This document shows positions 25,303-33,318 of a stretch of DNA of 64,000 bases, piece after piece. The notes under the pieces were generated by a model that saw only the letters and a list, made by a program, of their open reading frames with translations, was not told where the DNA came from and did not search any database. The stretch lies in contig NZ_RHLN01000003.1 in the NCBI RefSeq assembly GCF_004121075.1, forward strand, positions 1-64,000, given 5' to 3'. The stretch's first letter is position 1. Every line of letters begins with the position of its first letter. The stretch comes from Lutibacter sp. HS1-25. GTDB taxonomy: Bacteria; Bacteroidota; Bacteroidia; Flavobacteriales; Flavobacteriaceae. The translations under genes were made by a program, and so were the position numbers.

Positions 25303-26061
25303 ATGAGAAAACAAATTGTAGCAGGTAACTGGAAAATGAATAAAAATGTTCAGGAATCAACTGAATTAGCTAGTGAAATTGTTGAAAAAGTAAAAGGTTT
25401 AGACCTTGGTAATACAAGAGTTATTGTAACACCAACGTTTGTAAACATTAGCGAAGTTGTAAAAGTTACTAAAGGTTCAGCTGTTGAGGTTGCTGCTCAA
25501 AATATGCATCAAGCAAAAAGTGGTGCTTTTACTGGTGAAATTTCTGGTGAAATGTTAACTTCTTTAGGTTTAAAAACAGTGATTTTAGGTCACTCTGAAA
25601 GACGTGAATATTTTGGTGAAACAGATGCTATTTTAGCTCAAAAAGTTGATGCTGCTTTAGCAAATGGATTAGAAATTGTTTTCTGTTTTGGTGAAGTTTT
25701 AGCTGAAAGAAAAGCTGATAAACATTTTGACGTTGTTGAAAGTCAAATTAAAAATGCATTATTTCATTTAGATGCAGCAGCTTGGAAAAATATTGTATTG
25801 GCTTATGAGCCAGTTTGGGCAATTGGTACTGGAGAAACTGCTTCACCAGAACAAGCGCAAGAAATGCACGCTTTTATTCGTAAAATTGTTGCAGATAAAT
25901 ACAATGCAGAAGTTGCTAACAATGTTTCAATTTTATATGGTGGAAGTGTAAATCCAGGAAATGCTAAAGAAATATTTTCTAAAGAAGATGTTGATGGTGG
26001 TTTAATTGGTGGTGCTGCTTTAAATTCTGATAACTTTTTAGCTTTAATTAAGTCATTCTAA
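25303..26061 (+). CDS. tpiA: Triose-phosphate isomerase
   Basis: A 252-residue cytoplasmic glycolytic enzyme interconverting dihydroxyacetone phosphate and glyceraldehyde-3-phosphate. All catalytic landmarks are present: the Lys in AGNWKMN (residues 7-13), the electrophilic His in ILGHSERR (near 97), the base Glu in AYEPVWAIGTG (near 168-178), and phosphate-binding segments ILYGGSV (near 212) and GGLIGGAAL (near 232). Length is normal. Codon choice looks regular and alanine-rich, as expected for a highly expressed gene. It has its own promoter box and a strong terminator, so it is likely monocistronic. Confidence 0.97.
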   Translation: MRKQIVAGNWKMNKNVQESTELASEIVEKVKGLDLGNTRVIVTPTFVNISEVVKVTKGSAVEVAAQNMHQAKSGAFTGEISGEMLTSLGLKTVILGHSERREYFGETDAILAQKVDAALANGLEIVFCFGEVLAERKADKHFDVVESQIKNALFHLDAAAWKNIVLAYEPVWAIGTGETASPEQAQEMHAFIRKIVADKYNAEVANNVSILYGGSVNPGNAKEIFSKEDVDGGLIGGAALNSDNFLALIKSF

Positions 26062-26090
26062 GACAATTAAAATTATAATAATATTAAGAT

Positions 26091-26126
26091 ACGGTTTTCT
26101 TTCGTTTTGAAAGGAAACCGTATTTT
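26091..26126 (+). terminator. Terminator after tpiA
   Basis: A 13-bp stem ACGGTTTTCTTTC / GAAAGGAAACCGT (26091-26103 and 26109-26121) with one wobble is followed by TTTTT, which also belongs to the -7 box of prmA. Confidence 0.85.
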
Positions 26127-26128
26127 TG
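26121..26128 (+). promoter_or_regulatory. -7-like box of prmA inside the terminator tail
   Basis: TATTTTTG begins with the last base of the terminator stem and uses its T-run. It ends 21 bp before the prmA ATG. Confidence 0.45.
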
Positions 26129-26148
26129 CATTTTGAAAATAATAAAAT

Positions 26149-26979
26149 ATGATAAAATATAGAGGATACATTTTTACAGTTTCTCCTAAAGAGCCAGGAA
26201 CTGAAATTTTAATTGCTGAATTGGGTGAGGCTGGTTTTGAAAGTTTTGTAGAAAATGAAGAAGGTGTATCAGCATATATTCAAGAAGTTGATTGGAATGA
26301 CGCAATTTTAGAAGATATTCAAATTTTAAATTCTGATGAGTTTCAAATTTCTTTTGTTGAAGAAGTAATTGAACAAGTAAATTGGAATAGTGAATGGGAA
26401 AAGAATTTTAATCCAATTCAAGTTGATGATTTGGTAAGTATTAGAGCGCCTTTTCACGAGAATCCAAATTTGCAATATGATATTGTTATTGAACCAAAAA
26501 TGAGTTTTGGTACAGGGCATCATGAAACGACACATATGATGGTGCAACAGTTAATGGAGATGGATTTAACGGGTAAAAAAACCTTAGATATGGGCTGTGG
26601 AACAGGAATTTTAGCCATTTTTGCTGAAATGAAAGGTGCAAATCCTATTGATGCAATTGACATTGACAATTGGTGCTACGAAAATTCAATAGAAAATGTA
26701 GAACGAAATAATTGTAAAAATATTTCTGTTTTTGAAGGTGATGCAGCTTTGTTAAAAAACAAACATTATGATGTAATTATAGCAAACATCAACAGAAATA
26801 TTTTGTTAAATGATATGGCGCATTATATGAATTGTTTAAATGCAGGTGGAACTATTTTATTTAGTGGTTTTTATCAGGAAGATATACCATATATAGATGC
26901 TGAAGTTACAAAATATGGTTTAAAATTAGACAAAACTATTGAACGTAATAATTGGGTTTCGTTAAAATATAATAGGTAA
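26149..26979 (+). CDS. prmA: Ribosomal protein L11 methyltransferase
   Basis: A 276-residue cytoplasmic SAM-dependent enzyme that methylates ribosomal protein L11. The N-terminal substrate-recognition domain is followed by the PrmA-type segment IEPKMSFGTGHHETTHMMVQQL near residues 117-138. Motif I is TLDMGCGTGILAIFAEMKGA near 146-165, an acidic beta-2 end is AIDIDNW, and VIIANINRNILL near 206 is the NPPF-like motif IV in its PrmA form (NIN). Length fits the short form found in Bacteroidota. ClpS follows after 90 bp with its own box, so prmA and clpS are neighbours but not clearly one operon. Confidence 0.94.
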   Translation: MIKYRGYIFTVSPKEPGTEILIAELGEAGFESFVENEEGVSAYIQEVDWNDAILEDIQILNSDEFQISFVEEVIEQVNWNSEWEKNFNPIQVDDLVSIRAPFHENPNLQYDIVIEPKMSFGTGHHETTHMMVQQLMEMDLTGKKTLDMGCGTGILAIFAEMKGANPIDAIDIDNWCYENSIENVERNNCKNISVFEGDAALLKNKHYDVIIANINRNILLNDMAHYMNCLNAGGTILFSGFYQEDIPYIDAEVTKYGLKLDKTIERNNWVSLKYNR

Positions 26980-27052
26980 ATTTTGATATTTTTAAAATGC
27001 TGCTAACAAGTGTTTTGTTAGATTGTTTAAGATTGTTGTAAAATATTTTTTA

Positions 27053-27060
27053 TAAATTTG
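27053..27060 (+). promoter_or_regulatory. -7-like box for clpS
   Basis: TAAATTTG ends 10 bp before the ATG at 27070, predicting a leader of about 5 nt. A TTG at 27033-27035 lies 17 bp upstream, near the usual -33 spacing, making this one of the better two-part matches. Confidence 0.5.
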
Positions 27061-27069
27061 AAAGTGATT

Positions 27070-27345
27070 ATGAGTACGAAAAGAAAAATACAAGAAGAAG
27101 TTGATGTTTTAGAGCAGGAAGCAAATTTACACGAAATTGTGTTGTTTAATGACGATGTTAATACTTTTGACCATGTTATAGACTCGTTAGTTGAAATTTG
27201 TGATCATACTTTTGAACAGGCTGAACAATGTGCTTTATTGGTCCATTATAAAGGAAAATGTGCAGTAAAAACTGGTGAATATGAAGATTTGAAACCACGT
27301 TGTAGTTTGCTTTTAACAAGAGGGCTATCTGCTGAAATTATATAA
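27070..27345 (+). CDS. clpS: ClpS adaptor of the N-end rule pathway
   Basis: A 91-residue cytoplasmic adaptor that delivers proteins with destabilising N-termini to ClpAP (in Bacteroidota probably a ClpC/ClpA-type partner). Conserved features: LHEIVLFNDDVNTFDHVIDSL (the NDD-T pocket, near residues 20-40), EQAEQCALLVHYKGKCAVKTGEYEDL near 52-77 and a basic end segment. The ATG at 27070 is chosen. A TTG at 27058 would add MKVI but begins inside the -7 box. No clpA/clpC gene is adjacent. A terminator follows directly. Confidence 0.94.
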   Translation: MSTKRKIQEEVDVLEQEANLHEIVLFNDDVNTFDHVIDSLVEICDHTFEQAEQCALLVHYKGKCAVKTGEYEDLKPRCSLLLTRGLSAEII

Positions 27346-27376
27346 AAAAAATCCTGAAGAAATTCAGGATTTTTTG
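27344..27376. terminator. Bidirectional terminator between clpS and the SIMPL gene
   Basis: The stem ATCCTGAA / TTCAGGAT (27351-27358 and 27363-27370), extended by A/T pairs, closes on a GAAA tetraloop, with A-runs before it and T-runs after it. It serves both converging genes. Confidence 0.85.
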
Positions 27377-27398
27377 TTTTAAAAGTTGTTCTTTAGGT

Positions 27399-28106
27399 CT
27401 AATCAATTTTAAATTTAACAACAACTTCAGTTTCAACTTTTATCTTTTTAAATTCAATGTCAATAGGCTCAAACTCTTGTTTTTTTCTTGCTGAATAACC
27501 AACAACAACCATTTCGTCTAATTGATTTCTATTGTATTGATAACCTTGGTTTACATTGTCTGATATTTGTAGCGCAGTTCCTGTTTTTTGATTTAAAGGT
27601 TTGGTTAAATAATCAGCTTGTCTTTTTGCCTTTAAAATTGCTTTTGATTTTAAAATCAATTTTACATCTTCAATATTTGAATGTTCTAGTTTTTCTAATT
27701 CTACATTTGAAATGTTTAAATTTTCAAGTGCAATAATAACTTTTCCAGCTGTTTGAGCATCAAAAACAAGCAACGAATAAGCTTTGCTTTTCATGACATC
27801 TTTTTGTTTTAAAAAATAATTTTTGAAATTGCTAGCCAAATCTATTAAAGCTAAATTTTTTGAAGTGTCAATTCCCAAATCCTTTAAAGCAATTTCCATT
27901 TTATTTTCTAATTCTTCAACAGAAATTTTATCTTTTGTATCGCTTTCATTAATTAATATTTTCAAATAAATTTTGTCTGCAGTTACCAAAGTATCAACAC
28001 TTGCACTAGTTTCTAGATAAGGTTGATCAATAAAATTTTTTGTTTGAGAAAATCCAAAATTAACCATCAATAAAATGGCAATAATTAGGGTGCATTTTTT
28101 TTTCAT
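27399..28106 (-). CDS. SIMPL (DUF541) domain exported protein
   Basis: A 235-residue protein with a signal peptide (MKKKCTLIIAILLMVNFGFSQ, cut probably after FSQ). The body fits the SIMPL/DUF541 family: YLETSASVDTLVTADKIYLKILINESD at the start of the domain, and ILKSKAILKAKRQADYLTKPLNQKTGTALQISDN in the second half. Members are periplasmic or membrane-associated and poorly understood. Some have been linked to oxidative stress or outer-membrane function. It lies 27 bp after the carboxyltransferase gene on the same strand, so it is probably the last gene of the carboxylase operon. A functional link is unproven. Confidence 0.8.
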   Translation of the reverse strand: MKKKCTLIIAILLMVNFGFSQTKNFIDQPYLETSASVDTLVTADKIYLKILINESDTKDKISVEELENKMEIALKDLGIDTSKNLALIDLASNFKNYFLKQKDVMKSKAYSLLVFDAQTAGKVIIALENLNISNVELEKLEHSNIEDVKLILKSKAILKAKRQADYLTKPLNQKTGTALQISDNVNQGYQYNRNQLDEMVVVGYSARKKQEFEPIDIEFKKIKVETEVVVKFKID

Positions 28107-28133
28107 ATTACTTTCTATTTGTTTTTTGTTGAT

Positions 28134-29675
28134 TTATAAAGGAATGTTACCGTGTTTTTTATTGGGTGTAATTACTGTTTTTCCTTCTAGCATTTGAAAT
28201 GCTTTTATAAGTTTTCTTCGGGTATTTTTTGGATGAATTACCTCGTCTATAAAACCTCTTTCAGCAGCGCCATAAGGATCTGTAAATTTAGATGCATATT
28301 CTGCTTCTTTTTCTTTCCATTTTTCATCCGGATTTTCAGCAGCATTGATTTCATTTTTGAAAATTATTTCAGCAGCACCTTTTGCACCCATAACAGCTAT
28401 TTCAGCAGTTGGCCAAGCAAAATTCATATCAGCACCAATGTGTTTAGAATTCATTACATCATATGCGCCACCATAGGCTTTTCTGGTAATTACTGTAATT
28501 CTTGGCACAGTGGCTTCACTTAGTGCATATAATAATTTTGCACCGTTTTTAATAATGCCATTCCACTCTTGGTTGGTACCAGGTAAAAAACCAGGAACAT
28601 CTACCAAAACTAACAGTGGGATGTTAAAACAATCGCAAAATCTTGTAAAACGAGCACCTTTAATGGAGCTATCCACATCTAAACAACCAGCCAATTGCAT
28701 TGGTTGATTTGCTACAATTCCAACACTTCTTCCTGCAATTCTAGCAAAACCAACAATAATATTTTTTGCAAACGACTCTTGAATTTCAAAAAAGGAATCT
28801 TTATCAATAATACCTTTTATAACACCATGCATATCGTATGCTTTATTGGAATTTTCTGGAACTATATTTTCAAGATCTATTCGCAATTCATCACCCAATT
28901 CATAGGGAATTTTTTTAGTAGTTTCCTTGTTATTTTGAGGAATGTAGCTTAGCAATTTTTTAATATGTTCCAAACATTCAACATCATTTGCTGAAGTAAT
29001 ATGAGTAACACCAGATTTTGTAGCATGTGTATTTGCGCCACCTAATTCTTCAGAAGTTACTTCTTCGTTGGTAACAGTTTTAACAACATTTGGGCCAGTT
29101 ACAAACATATAACTGGTGTTTTCAACCATTAAAGTGAAGTCGGTTATAGCAGGTGAATAAACAGATCCACCAGCGCAAGGCCCCATAATTGCAGAAAGTT
29201 GCGGAATAACCCCTGAAGCCTGTACATTTCTGTAGAAAATATCAGCATAACCTCCCAAAGACCTTACGCCCTCTTGAATTCGTGCTCCTCCAGAGTCGTT
29301 CAATCCTATCAATGGTGCTCCAACTTTTAATGCCTGATCCATAATTTTACAAATTTTTTCAGCGTGTGTTTCGGACAGTGAGCCACCAAAAACGGTGAAA
29401 TCTTGTGCAAAAACATAGACCAATCTTCCACAAATTGTGCCATAACCAGTAACAACACCATCTCCATAAAAATGTTGTTTTTCCATACCAAAATCATTGG
29501 ATCTGTGTGTAACCAAAATGCCCATTTCTTCAAAAGAATCTTCGTCTAATAAATAAGCAATTCGTTCACGGGCGGTTAATTTCTTTTTTAAATGTTGTAT
29601 TTCAATGCGTTTTTTTCCACCACCTAAATAAGCAGCTGCAATTTTTTCATTTAATATTTTTTTTCTTGAATCCAT
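28134..29675 (-). CDS. pccB: Acyl-CoA (propionyl-CoA type) carboxylase, carboxyltransferase subunit
   Basis: A 513-residue cytoplasmic subunit that moves CO2 from carboxybiotin to an acyl-CoA. It has the two crotonase-like halves of PccB/MmdA proteins. Biotin-binding and CoA-binding segments include [39 protein letters not shown] (near 100-138), [12 protein letters not shown] (near 165), [13 protein letters not shown] (near 365) and [15 protein letters not shown] (near 405). The C-terminus KKHGNIPL is typical of PccB. Propionyl-CoA is the usual substrate, but methylcrotonyl- or acetyl-CoA forms exist. It is the third gene of an operon encoding carrier, biotin carboxylase and carboxyltransferase, with gaps of 11 and 21 bp. 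Confidence 0.9.
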   Translation of the reverse strand: MDSRKKILNEKIAAAYLGGGKKRIEIQHLKKKLTARERIAYLLDEDSFEEMGILVTHRSNDFGMEKQHFYGDGVVTGYGTICGRLVYVFAQDFTVFGGSLSETHAEKICKIMDQALKVGAPLIGLNDSGGARIQEGVRSLGGYADIFYRNVQASGVIPQLSAIMGPCAGGSVYSPAITDFTLMVENTSYMFVTGPNVVKTVTNEEVTSEELGGANTHATKSGVTHITSANDVECLEHIKKLLSYIPQNNKETTKKIPYELGDELRIDLENIVPENSNKAYDMHGVIKGIIDKDSFFEIQESFAKNIIVGFARIAGRSVGIVANQPMQLAGCLDVDSSIKGARFTRFCDCFNIPLLVLVDVPGFLPGTNQEWNGIIKNGAKLLYALSEATVPRITVITRKAYGGAYDVMNSKHIGADMNFAWPTAEIAVMGAKGAAEIIFKNEINAAENPDEKWKEKEAEYASKFTDPYGAAERGFIDEVIHPKNTRRKLIKAFQMLEGKTVITPNKKHGNIPL

Positions 29676-29696
29676 ATGGTTGAATACTATAAAAGA

Positions 29697-31139
29697 TTAA
29701 TTATTAGGAATTTTTAATATTTTTTGCGCTTCTAAATACATTTTTAAACCAATAATTGCAGCGAGTTGAGCCTCTTCTTCAATTTCTTTTTTTAGTTTTT
29801 CGGGTGAATAATATTTTTTAACAAAGTGCGTATCAAAATTTCCGGATTTAAAAGCTTCATGCTGACAAACAAATTTCCCAAATGGTAGTGTTGTAAAAAT
29901 ACCTTCAACAGTATAATTATCAATTGCTTCAATCATTAATTGAATGGCTTCTTCACGGTTTTTTCCATAGGTTATTAATTTGGCTAACATTGGGTCGTAA
30001 TAAATAGGGATATCCATACCTTCTTCAAATCCATTGTCAACTCTAATACCTTCACCAACGGGCAGTTTGTAGGTAGTTAATTTACCAATGCTTGGTAAAA
30101 AGTTGTTCATAGGATCTTCAGCATAAATTCTTAATTCAAGTGCGTGACCGTGTATTTTTAAATCGTCTTGTTTTATGGTTAATGCTTCGCCTCGAGCGAT
30201 TTTAATTTGCAATTCTACCAAATCAACATTTGATATTAACTCGGTAACAGGATGTTCAACTTGTAAGCGGGTATTCATTTCTAAGAAATAAAAATTCAGT
30301 TCACTATCAACTAAAAACTCTACTGTTCCAGCGCCTAAATAGTTGCAAGATTTGGCAACTAATATGGCTGCTTTTCCCATTTTTTCTCGTAACTCTGGAG
30401 TTAAAATTGTGGAAGGAGCCTCTTCAATAACTTTTTGATGACGGCGTTGTACACTGCACTCTCTTTCAAATAAATGTAAAATATTTCCGTGGCTGTCTGC
30501 CAAAACTTGAACTTCAATATGGCGAGGTGAAGTAATGTATTTTTCAATAAATACGGCACCATCTCCAAAAGCAGAAACGGCTTCACTAATAGCACGCTGC
30601 ATTTGCTCTTCAATATCTTTTTCATTTTCAACAATACGCATTCCTTTACCGCCGCCGCCTGCAGCAGCTTTTATTAAAATAGGAAATCCAATTTTACGTG
30701 AAATTTCTATGGCCTTTTTAGGATCAGTAATGGCGCTGTCGTAGCCAGGAACCATTGGGATGTTGTAATTTTTAACAGCATCTTTAGCCGCCAATTTATT
30801 ACCCATCATTTCAATAGATTTTGATTTTGGGCCAATAAATATGATATTATTTTTTTCACATAATTCTGCAAACTCGGCATTCTCACTTAAAAATCCATAA
30901 CCTGGATGAATAGCATCAACCTGAAGTTTTTTTGCTTCTTCAATAATTCTTTCACCTACTAAATACGATTTGTTTGATGGCGATTCACCTATATAAACAC
31001 ATTGATCAGCAAATCTTAAATGAAGTGCATTTCTATCTACTTCAGAATAAATAGCAACAGTTTTTATGCCCATTTTTCGAGCAGTTTTCATCACTCTAAT
31101 GGCAATTTCGCCTCGGTTGGCAACTAATATTTTTTTCAT
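29697..31139 (-). CDS. accC: Biotin carboxylase subunit of the acyl-CoA carboxylase
   Basis: A 480-residue cytoplasmic ATP-grasp enzyme that carboxylates the biotin of the carrier protein. N-terminal MKKILVANRGEIAIRVMKTARKMGIKTVAIYSEVD is the biotin carboxylase start. The glycine-rich ATP loop is KAAAGGGGKGMRIV (near 158-171). The family's active-site segments FIEKYITSPRHIEVQVLAD, ERECSVQRRHQKVIEEAPS and FLEMNTRLQVEHPVTE (near 285-300) are intact. Length is that of stand-alone subunits (about 450-500). It is the second gene of the operon, 11 bp after the carrier gene. A second, fatty-acid-specific accC may exist elsewhere in the genome, so the symbol gives the role and not the locus identity. 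Confidence 0.93.
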   Translation of the reverse strand: MKKILVANRGEIAIRVMKTARKMGIKTVAIYSEVDRNALHLRFADQCVYIGESPSNKSYLVGERIIEEAKKLQVDAIHPGYGFLSENAEFAELCEKNNIIFIGPKSKSIEMMGNKLAAKDAVKNYNIPMVPGYDSAITDPKKAIEISRKIGFPILIKAAAGGGGKGMRIVENEKDIEEQMQRAISEAVSAFGDGAVFIEKYITSPRHIEVQVLADSHGNILHLFERECSVQRRHQKVIEEAPSTILTPELREKMGKAAILVAKSCNYLGAGTVEFLVDSELNFYFLEMNTRLQVEHPVTELISNVDLVELQIKIARGEALTIKQDDLKIHGHALELRIYAEDPMNNFLPSIGKLTTYKLPVGEGIRVDNGFEEGMDIPIYYDPMLAKLITYGKNREEAIQLMIEAIDNYTVEGIFTTLPFGKFVCQHEAFKSGNFDTHFVKKYYSPEKLKKEIEEEAQLAAIIGLKMYLEAQKILKIPNN

Positions 31140-31150
31140 TTTTATAAATA

Positions 31151-31636
31151 TTAAAAAAGTTCAATTAATAGTTCGCCCTTTTCAACAGTATTGTTTTCTT
31201 TAGCTTTTACCACTTTTATAACACCATCTTTAGGCGCACAAATTGTATTTTCCATTTTCATTGCTTCTAAAATAAGCAGTACTTCACCTTCTTTTACCTT
31301 TTGATTAGGCTTTACGTTTACTTTTAATATTGAACCAGGCATAGGAGCTTTGATAATATTTGTTTTTTTATCAGCACCTTCAGAAAAACCCATTTTATTG
31401 ATAAGGTTATCTAGCTCATTTGAAATTTTGATGGTATAATTATTGGCATTTACTTTAACATTGTATTCTTTATTGTTAAAGTCAGATTGTAAAATTTGTA
31501 TGTTGTGCGGTTTTGTGTTGTGAAGTACATGAAATTTTAATGGAGATAAGTTTAAAATATCTAGTTTTTCTACGTTTAAACTATTTAAATCATATTCAAA
31601 AGATTCATTCACTTTTACTTTGTAGTATTTATCCAT
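31151..31636 (-). CDS. Biotin carboxyl carrier subunit of the acyl-CoA carboxylase
   Basis: A 161-residue protein with a C-terminal biotinyl domain. IKAPMPGSILKVNVKPNQKV leads into LILEAMKMENTICAP, where Lys127 of EAMKM is the biotin attachment site. The N-terminal 85 residues are the less conserved linker domain seen in stand-alone carriers of propionyl-CoA carboxylases. It is the first gene of the operon (carrier, biotin carboxylase, carboxyltransferase, SIMPL protein). No exact -7 box was found upstream in the 334-bp gap. Confidence 0.9.
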   Translation of the reverse strand: MDKYYKVKVNESFEYDLNSLNVEKLDILNLSPLKFHVLHNTKPHNIQILQSDFNNKEYNVKVNANNYTIKISNELDNLINKMGFSEGADKKTNIIKAPMPGSILKVNVKPNQKVKEGEVLLILEAMKMENTICAPKDGVIKVVKAKENNTVEKGELLIELF

Positions 31637-31970
31637 AGTTTTTCAATTTTTATAAAATATTGATTTAGATAAATTTATAAATTTTAATTTTAATAAATGA
31701 ATGTAATTGTTAATTAATTATTTTGTTTATTTCTGAAGTTGGAATAATTTAAACATTTCTTAATTAATTAACATTAAAAATGCTATTAATAAATTTGAAT
31801 ATTTTCGCATTTTTAGATGAAAATAATAGGATTTCTTGTTCTTGTGTCAATTTAACCCGCATTGTTAATAATGGAAAAATTAGGTTAATATAGTTTATAA
31901 ATAAGAAAAATGAGTTGTATAATAAACTGTGTATTAGCATTATATTTGTTTAAAATTAAAACCAAATATT
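31637..31970. other. 334-bp divergent intergenic region
   Basis: It separates the carboxylase operon (leftward) from the glycogen-binding-like gene (rightward). It is extremely AT-rich, with several TTAATTAA-type short palindromes around 31710-31790. The only exact promoter match is TATATTTG at 31941-31948 on the plus strand. I see no operator like those near the LacI-type gene, no conserved riboswitch shape and no small gene. Confidence 0.6.
31941..31948 (+). promoter_or_regulatory. -7-like box for the glycogen-binding-like gene
   Basis: TATATTTG ends 23 bp before the ATG at 31971. TTG at 31915-31917 lies 23 bp upstream, a little wider than the usual -33 spacing. Confidence 0.5.
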
Positions 31971-32282
31971 ATGAGTTTAAAAAAGCAATATTTAAAAAGT
32001 AAACCAGTATGTAAAGTAACTTTTTCAATGACAAAAGATGCTGTTTCTGGTGCTGCCAAAGTAGATTTATTAGGGGAGTTTAATAATTGGAATACAGCAG
32101 AACCCGTTAAAATGAAAATGTTAAAAAACGGTTCATTTAACGTTACACTTGACTTACCAATTGATACTGAATTTCAATTCAAGTATTTGTTAGATGGTGA
32201 AAAATGGATTAATGATGATAGTGCAGATAAATATGTTAATAGCGGTTTAGGTACTGAAGAAAATTCGGTAGTTGTATTGTAA
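31971..32282 (+). CDS. Isoamylase early-set / AMPK1 glycogen-binding-like protein
   Basis: A 103-residue protein consisting almost entirely of one early-set domain (CBM48/AMPK-beta glycogen-binding type). CKVTFSMTKDAVSGAAKVDLLGEFNNWNTAEPVKMKM has the GEFNNW motif, and FQFKYLLDGEKWINDDSADKYV is the second conserved strand pair. No signal peptide and no enzymatic domain are present, so it should be cytoplasmic. Tryptophans at the usual sugar-stacking positions (NNW and EKW) are kept. Its role is unknown. Binding of glycogen or alpha-glucan is inferred. It lies at the left edge of the alpha-glucan locus but has its own promoter and terminator. Confidence 0.85.
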   Translation: MSLKKQYLKSKPVCKVTFSMTKDAVSGAAKVDLLGEFNNWNTAEPVKMKMLKNGSFNVTLDLPIDTEFQFKYLLDGEKWINDDSADKYVNSGLGTEENSVVVL

Positions 32283-32312
32283 AATAGCAAATTTTAAAAA
32301 ATATTTTAAAAC

Positions 32313-32346
32313 AAAAAAAGAGAGTAGGGATACTCTCTTTTTTTTA
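32313..32346 (+). terminator. Terminator after the glycogen-binding-like gene
   Basis: A 12-bp perfect stem AAAAAGAGAGTA / TACTCTCTTTTT (32315-32326 and 32331-32342) with a GGGA loop and a long T-run. Confidence 0.85.
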
Positions 32347-32565
32347 TTTACTACTAACTAAAAAAATCAAAAACATTACTTAATGTGATAAGTAAATGAA
32401 TTATGAGACAAAAATATATAGAAATGTAAGTTCAAATAATGACTTTTATCAGTTCTTTGTAATTATTTTTTTAAAATGATTTTTTTTATGATATGGATTC
32501 AAAAATATTAGAAAATTTGTTTTTAATATGCTTTTCAAATGCTTGAAAACTAGTTTTTTAAAATT

Positions 32566-32600
32566 AAAAACCACCTAAATATTTAATTTAGGTGGTTTTT
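32566..32600 (-). terminator. Terminator at the end of the leftward alpha-glucan operon
   Basis: A 15-bp perfect stem AAAAACCACCTAAAT / ATTTAGGTGGTTTTT (32566-32580 and 32586-32600) lies 30 bp beyond the stop of the last leftward gene. Confidence 0.85.
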
Positions 32601-32629
32601 AGTAAAATTAAAAATAATTTTAATTTTTG

Positions 32630-33313
32630 TTAATCTGTTTTAAAATTCCACACTTGCCCTGTAGTTTGCCCGCCTTGCCCATCTTTAACAACAATTTTCC
32701 AATAGTAAGTTTTTGACGCTTCTAAAGTTGGTGTTGTATAATTAGTAGCAGTTTGATTTGACGATTTAATAGTTACGGGTGGATTTACAGTATCAAAATA
32801 AACATCGTAAGTTAACGGGTCGTTATCTGCATCACTTGCAGTCCATTTTAAATTAGCAGTAGCTGTTTGTACAGTTGAGCCTAATTCTGGAGTAACTATC
32901 ACAGGTGAAAATGGTAAATAATTAGAATCACCAAGACCTTCAGTATAAAATTCGTTTGTTGATGATGGTGAACTAGACAAGCCTTCGTTATCCTTAGCTG
33001 TTACTCTCCAGTAAAATACAATGCCTTTTTCTAATGAAATTAGCGTAGATGTTGTATTGACAGTTTTTGAATCTGTTATTGGAGAAAATGAACTAGATTT
33101 AGATACTTCAACCAAATAAGTTAAAGATTTTCCTTCAGGATCTGTTGATGCATTCCATTGAAAATTTACAGCATTATTGATACACAATTCGTTGTTAGCA
33201 GGGTAAACTTGTACAGGAGTTGATGGTGCTTTATTTGCCGGAGGAGGATCATCTCCACCGCCACATGACCAAATAACAATTCCTATGACTGCTAAATATA
33301 AAAATTTTTTCAT
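32630..33313 (-). CDS. Lipoprotein with two fibronectin-III-like domains
   Basis: A 227-residue predicted lipoprotein: MKKFLYLAVIGIVIWSCGGGDDPPP has the lipobox IWSC, with Cys17 lipidated, followed by a Gly/Asp stretch that often directs export to the cell surface in Bacteroidota (the lipoprotein export signal type, inferred). Two fibronectin-III-like repeats follow (about 30-125 and 135-227), each with a FQWNAS-DPEGKSLTYLVEVS or LKWTASDADNDPLTYDVYFD pattern and a closing YWRV or YWKI strand. No catalytic motif is seen. It starts 5 bp after the GH13 amylase stop, so it is the last gene of that operon. A glycan-binding or scaffold role beside the amylase is inference. Confidence 0.85.
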   Translation of the reverse strand: MKKFLYLAVIGIVIWSCGGGDDPPPANKAPSTPVQVYPANNELCINNAVNFQWNASTDPEGKSLTYLVEVSKSSSFSPITDSKTVNTTSTLISLEKGIVFYWRVTAKDNEGLSSSPSSTNEFYTEGLGDSNYLPFSPVIVTPELGSTVQTATANLKWTASDADNDPLTYDVYFDTVNPPVTIKSSNQTATNYTTPTLEASKTYYWKIVVKDGQGGQTTGQVWNFKTD

Positions 33314-33318
33314 TTTAC

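Larger units (their letters stand above)
32283..32629. other. 347-bp convergent intergenic region with two terminators
   Basis: It contains one terminator for each converging gene (32313-32346 and 32566-32600). Between them (about 32350-32560) is AT-rich sequence without an open frame, repeat or promoter that I can support. Confidence 0.6.

Noticed and set aside
28194-28952. Plus-strand open frames opposite the carboxyltransferase gene
   Set aside because: They are antisense shadows of pccB, rich in Phe/Ile/Asn with no family pattern. The minus-strand frame is fully conserved.
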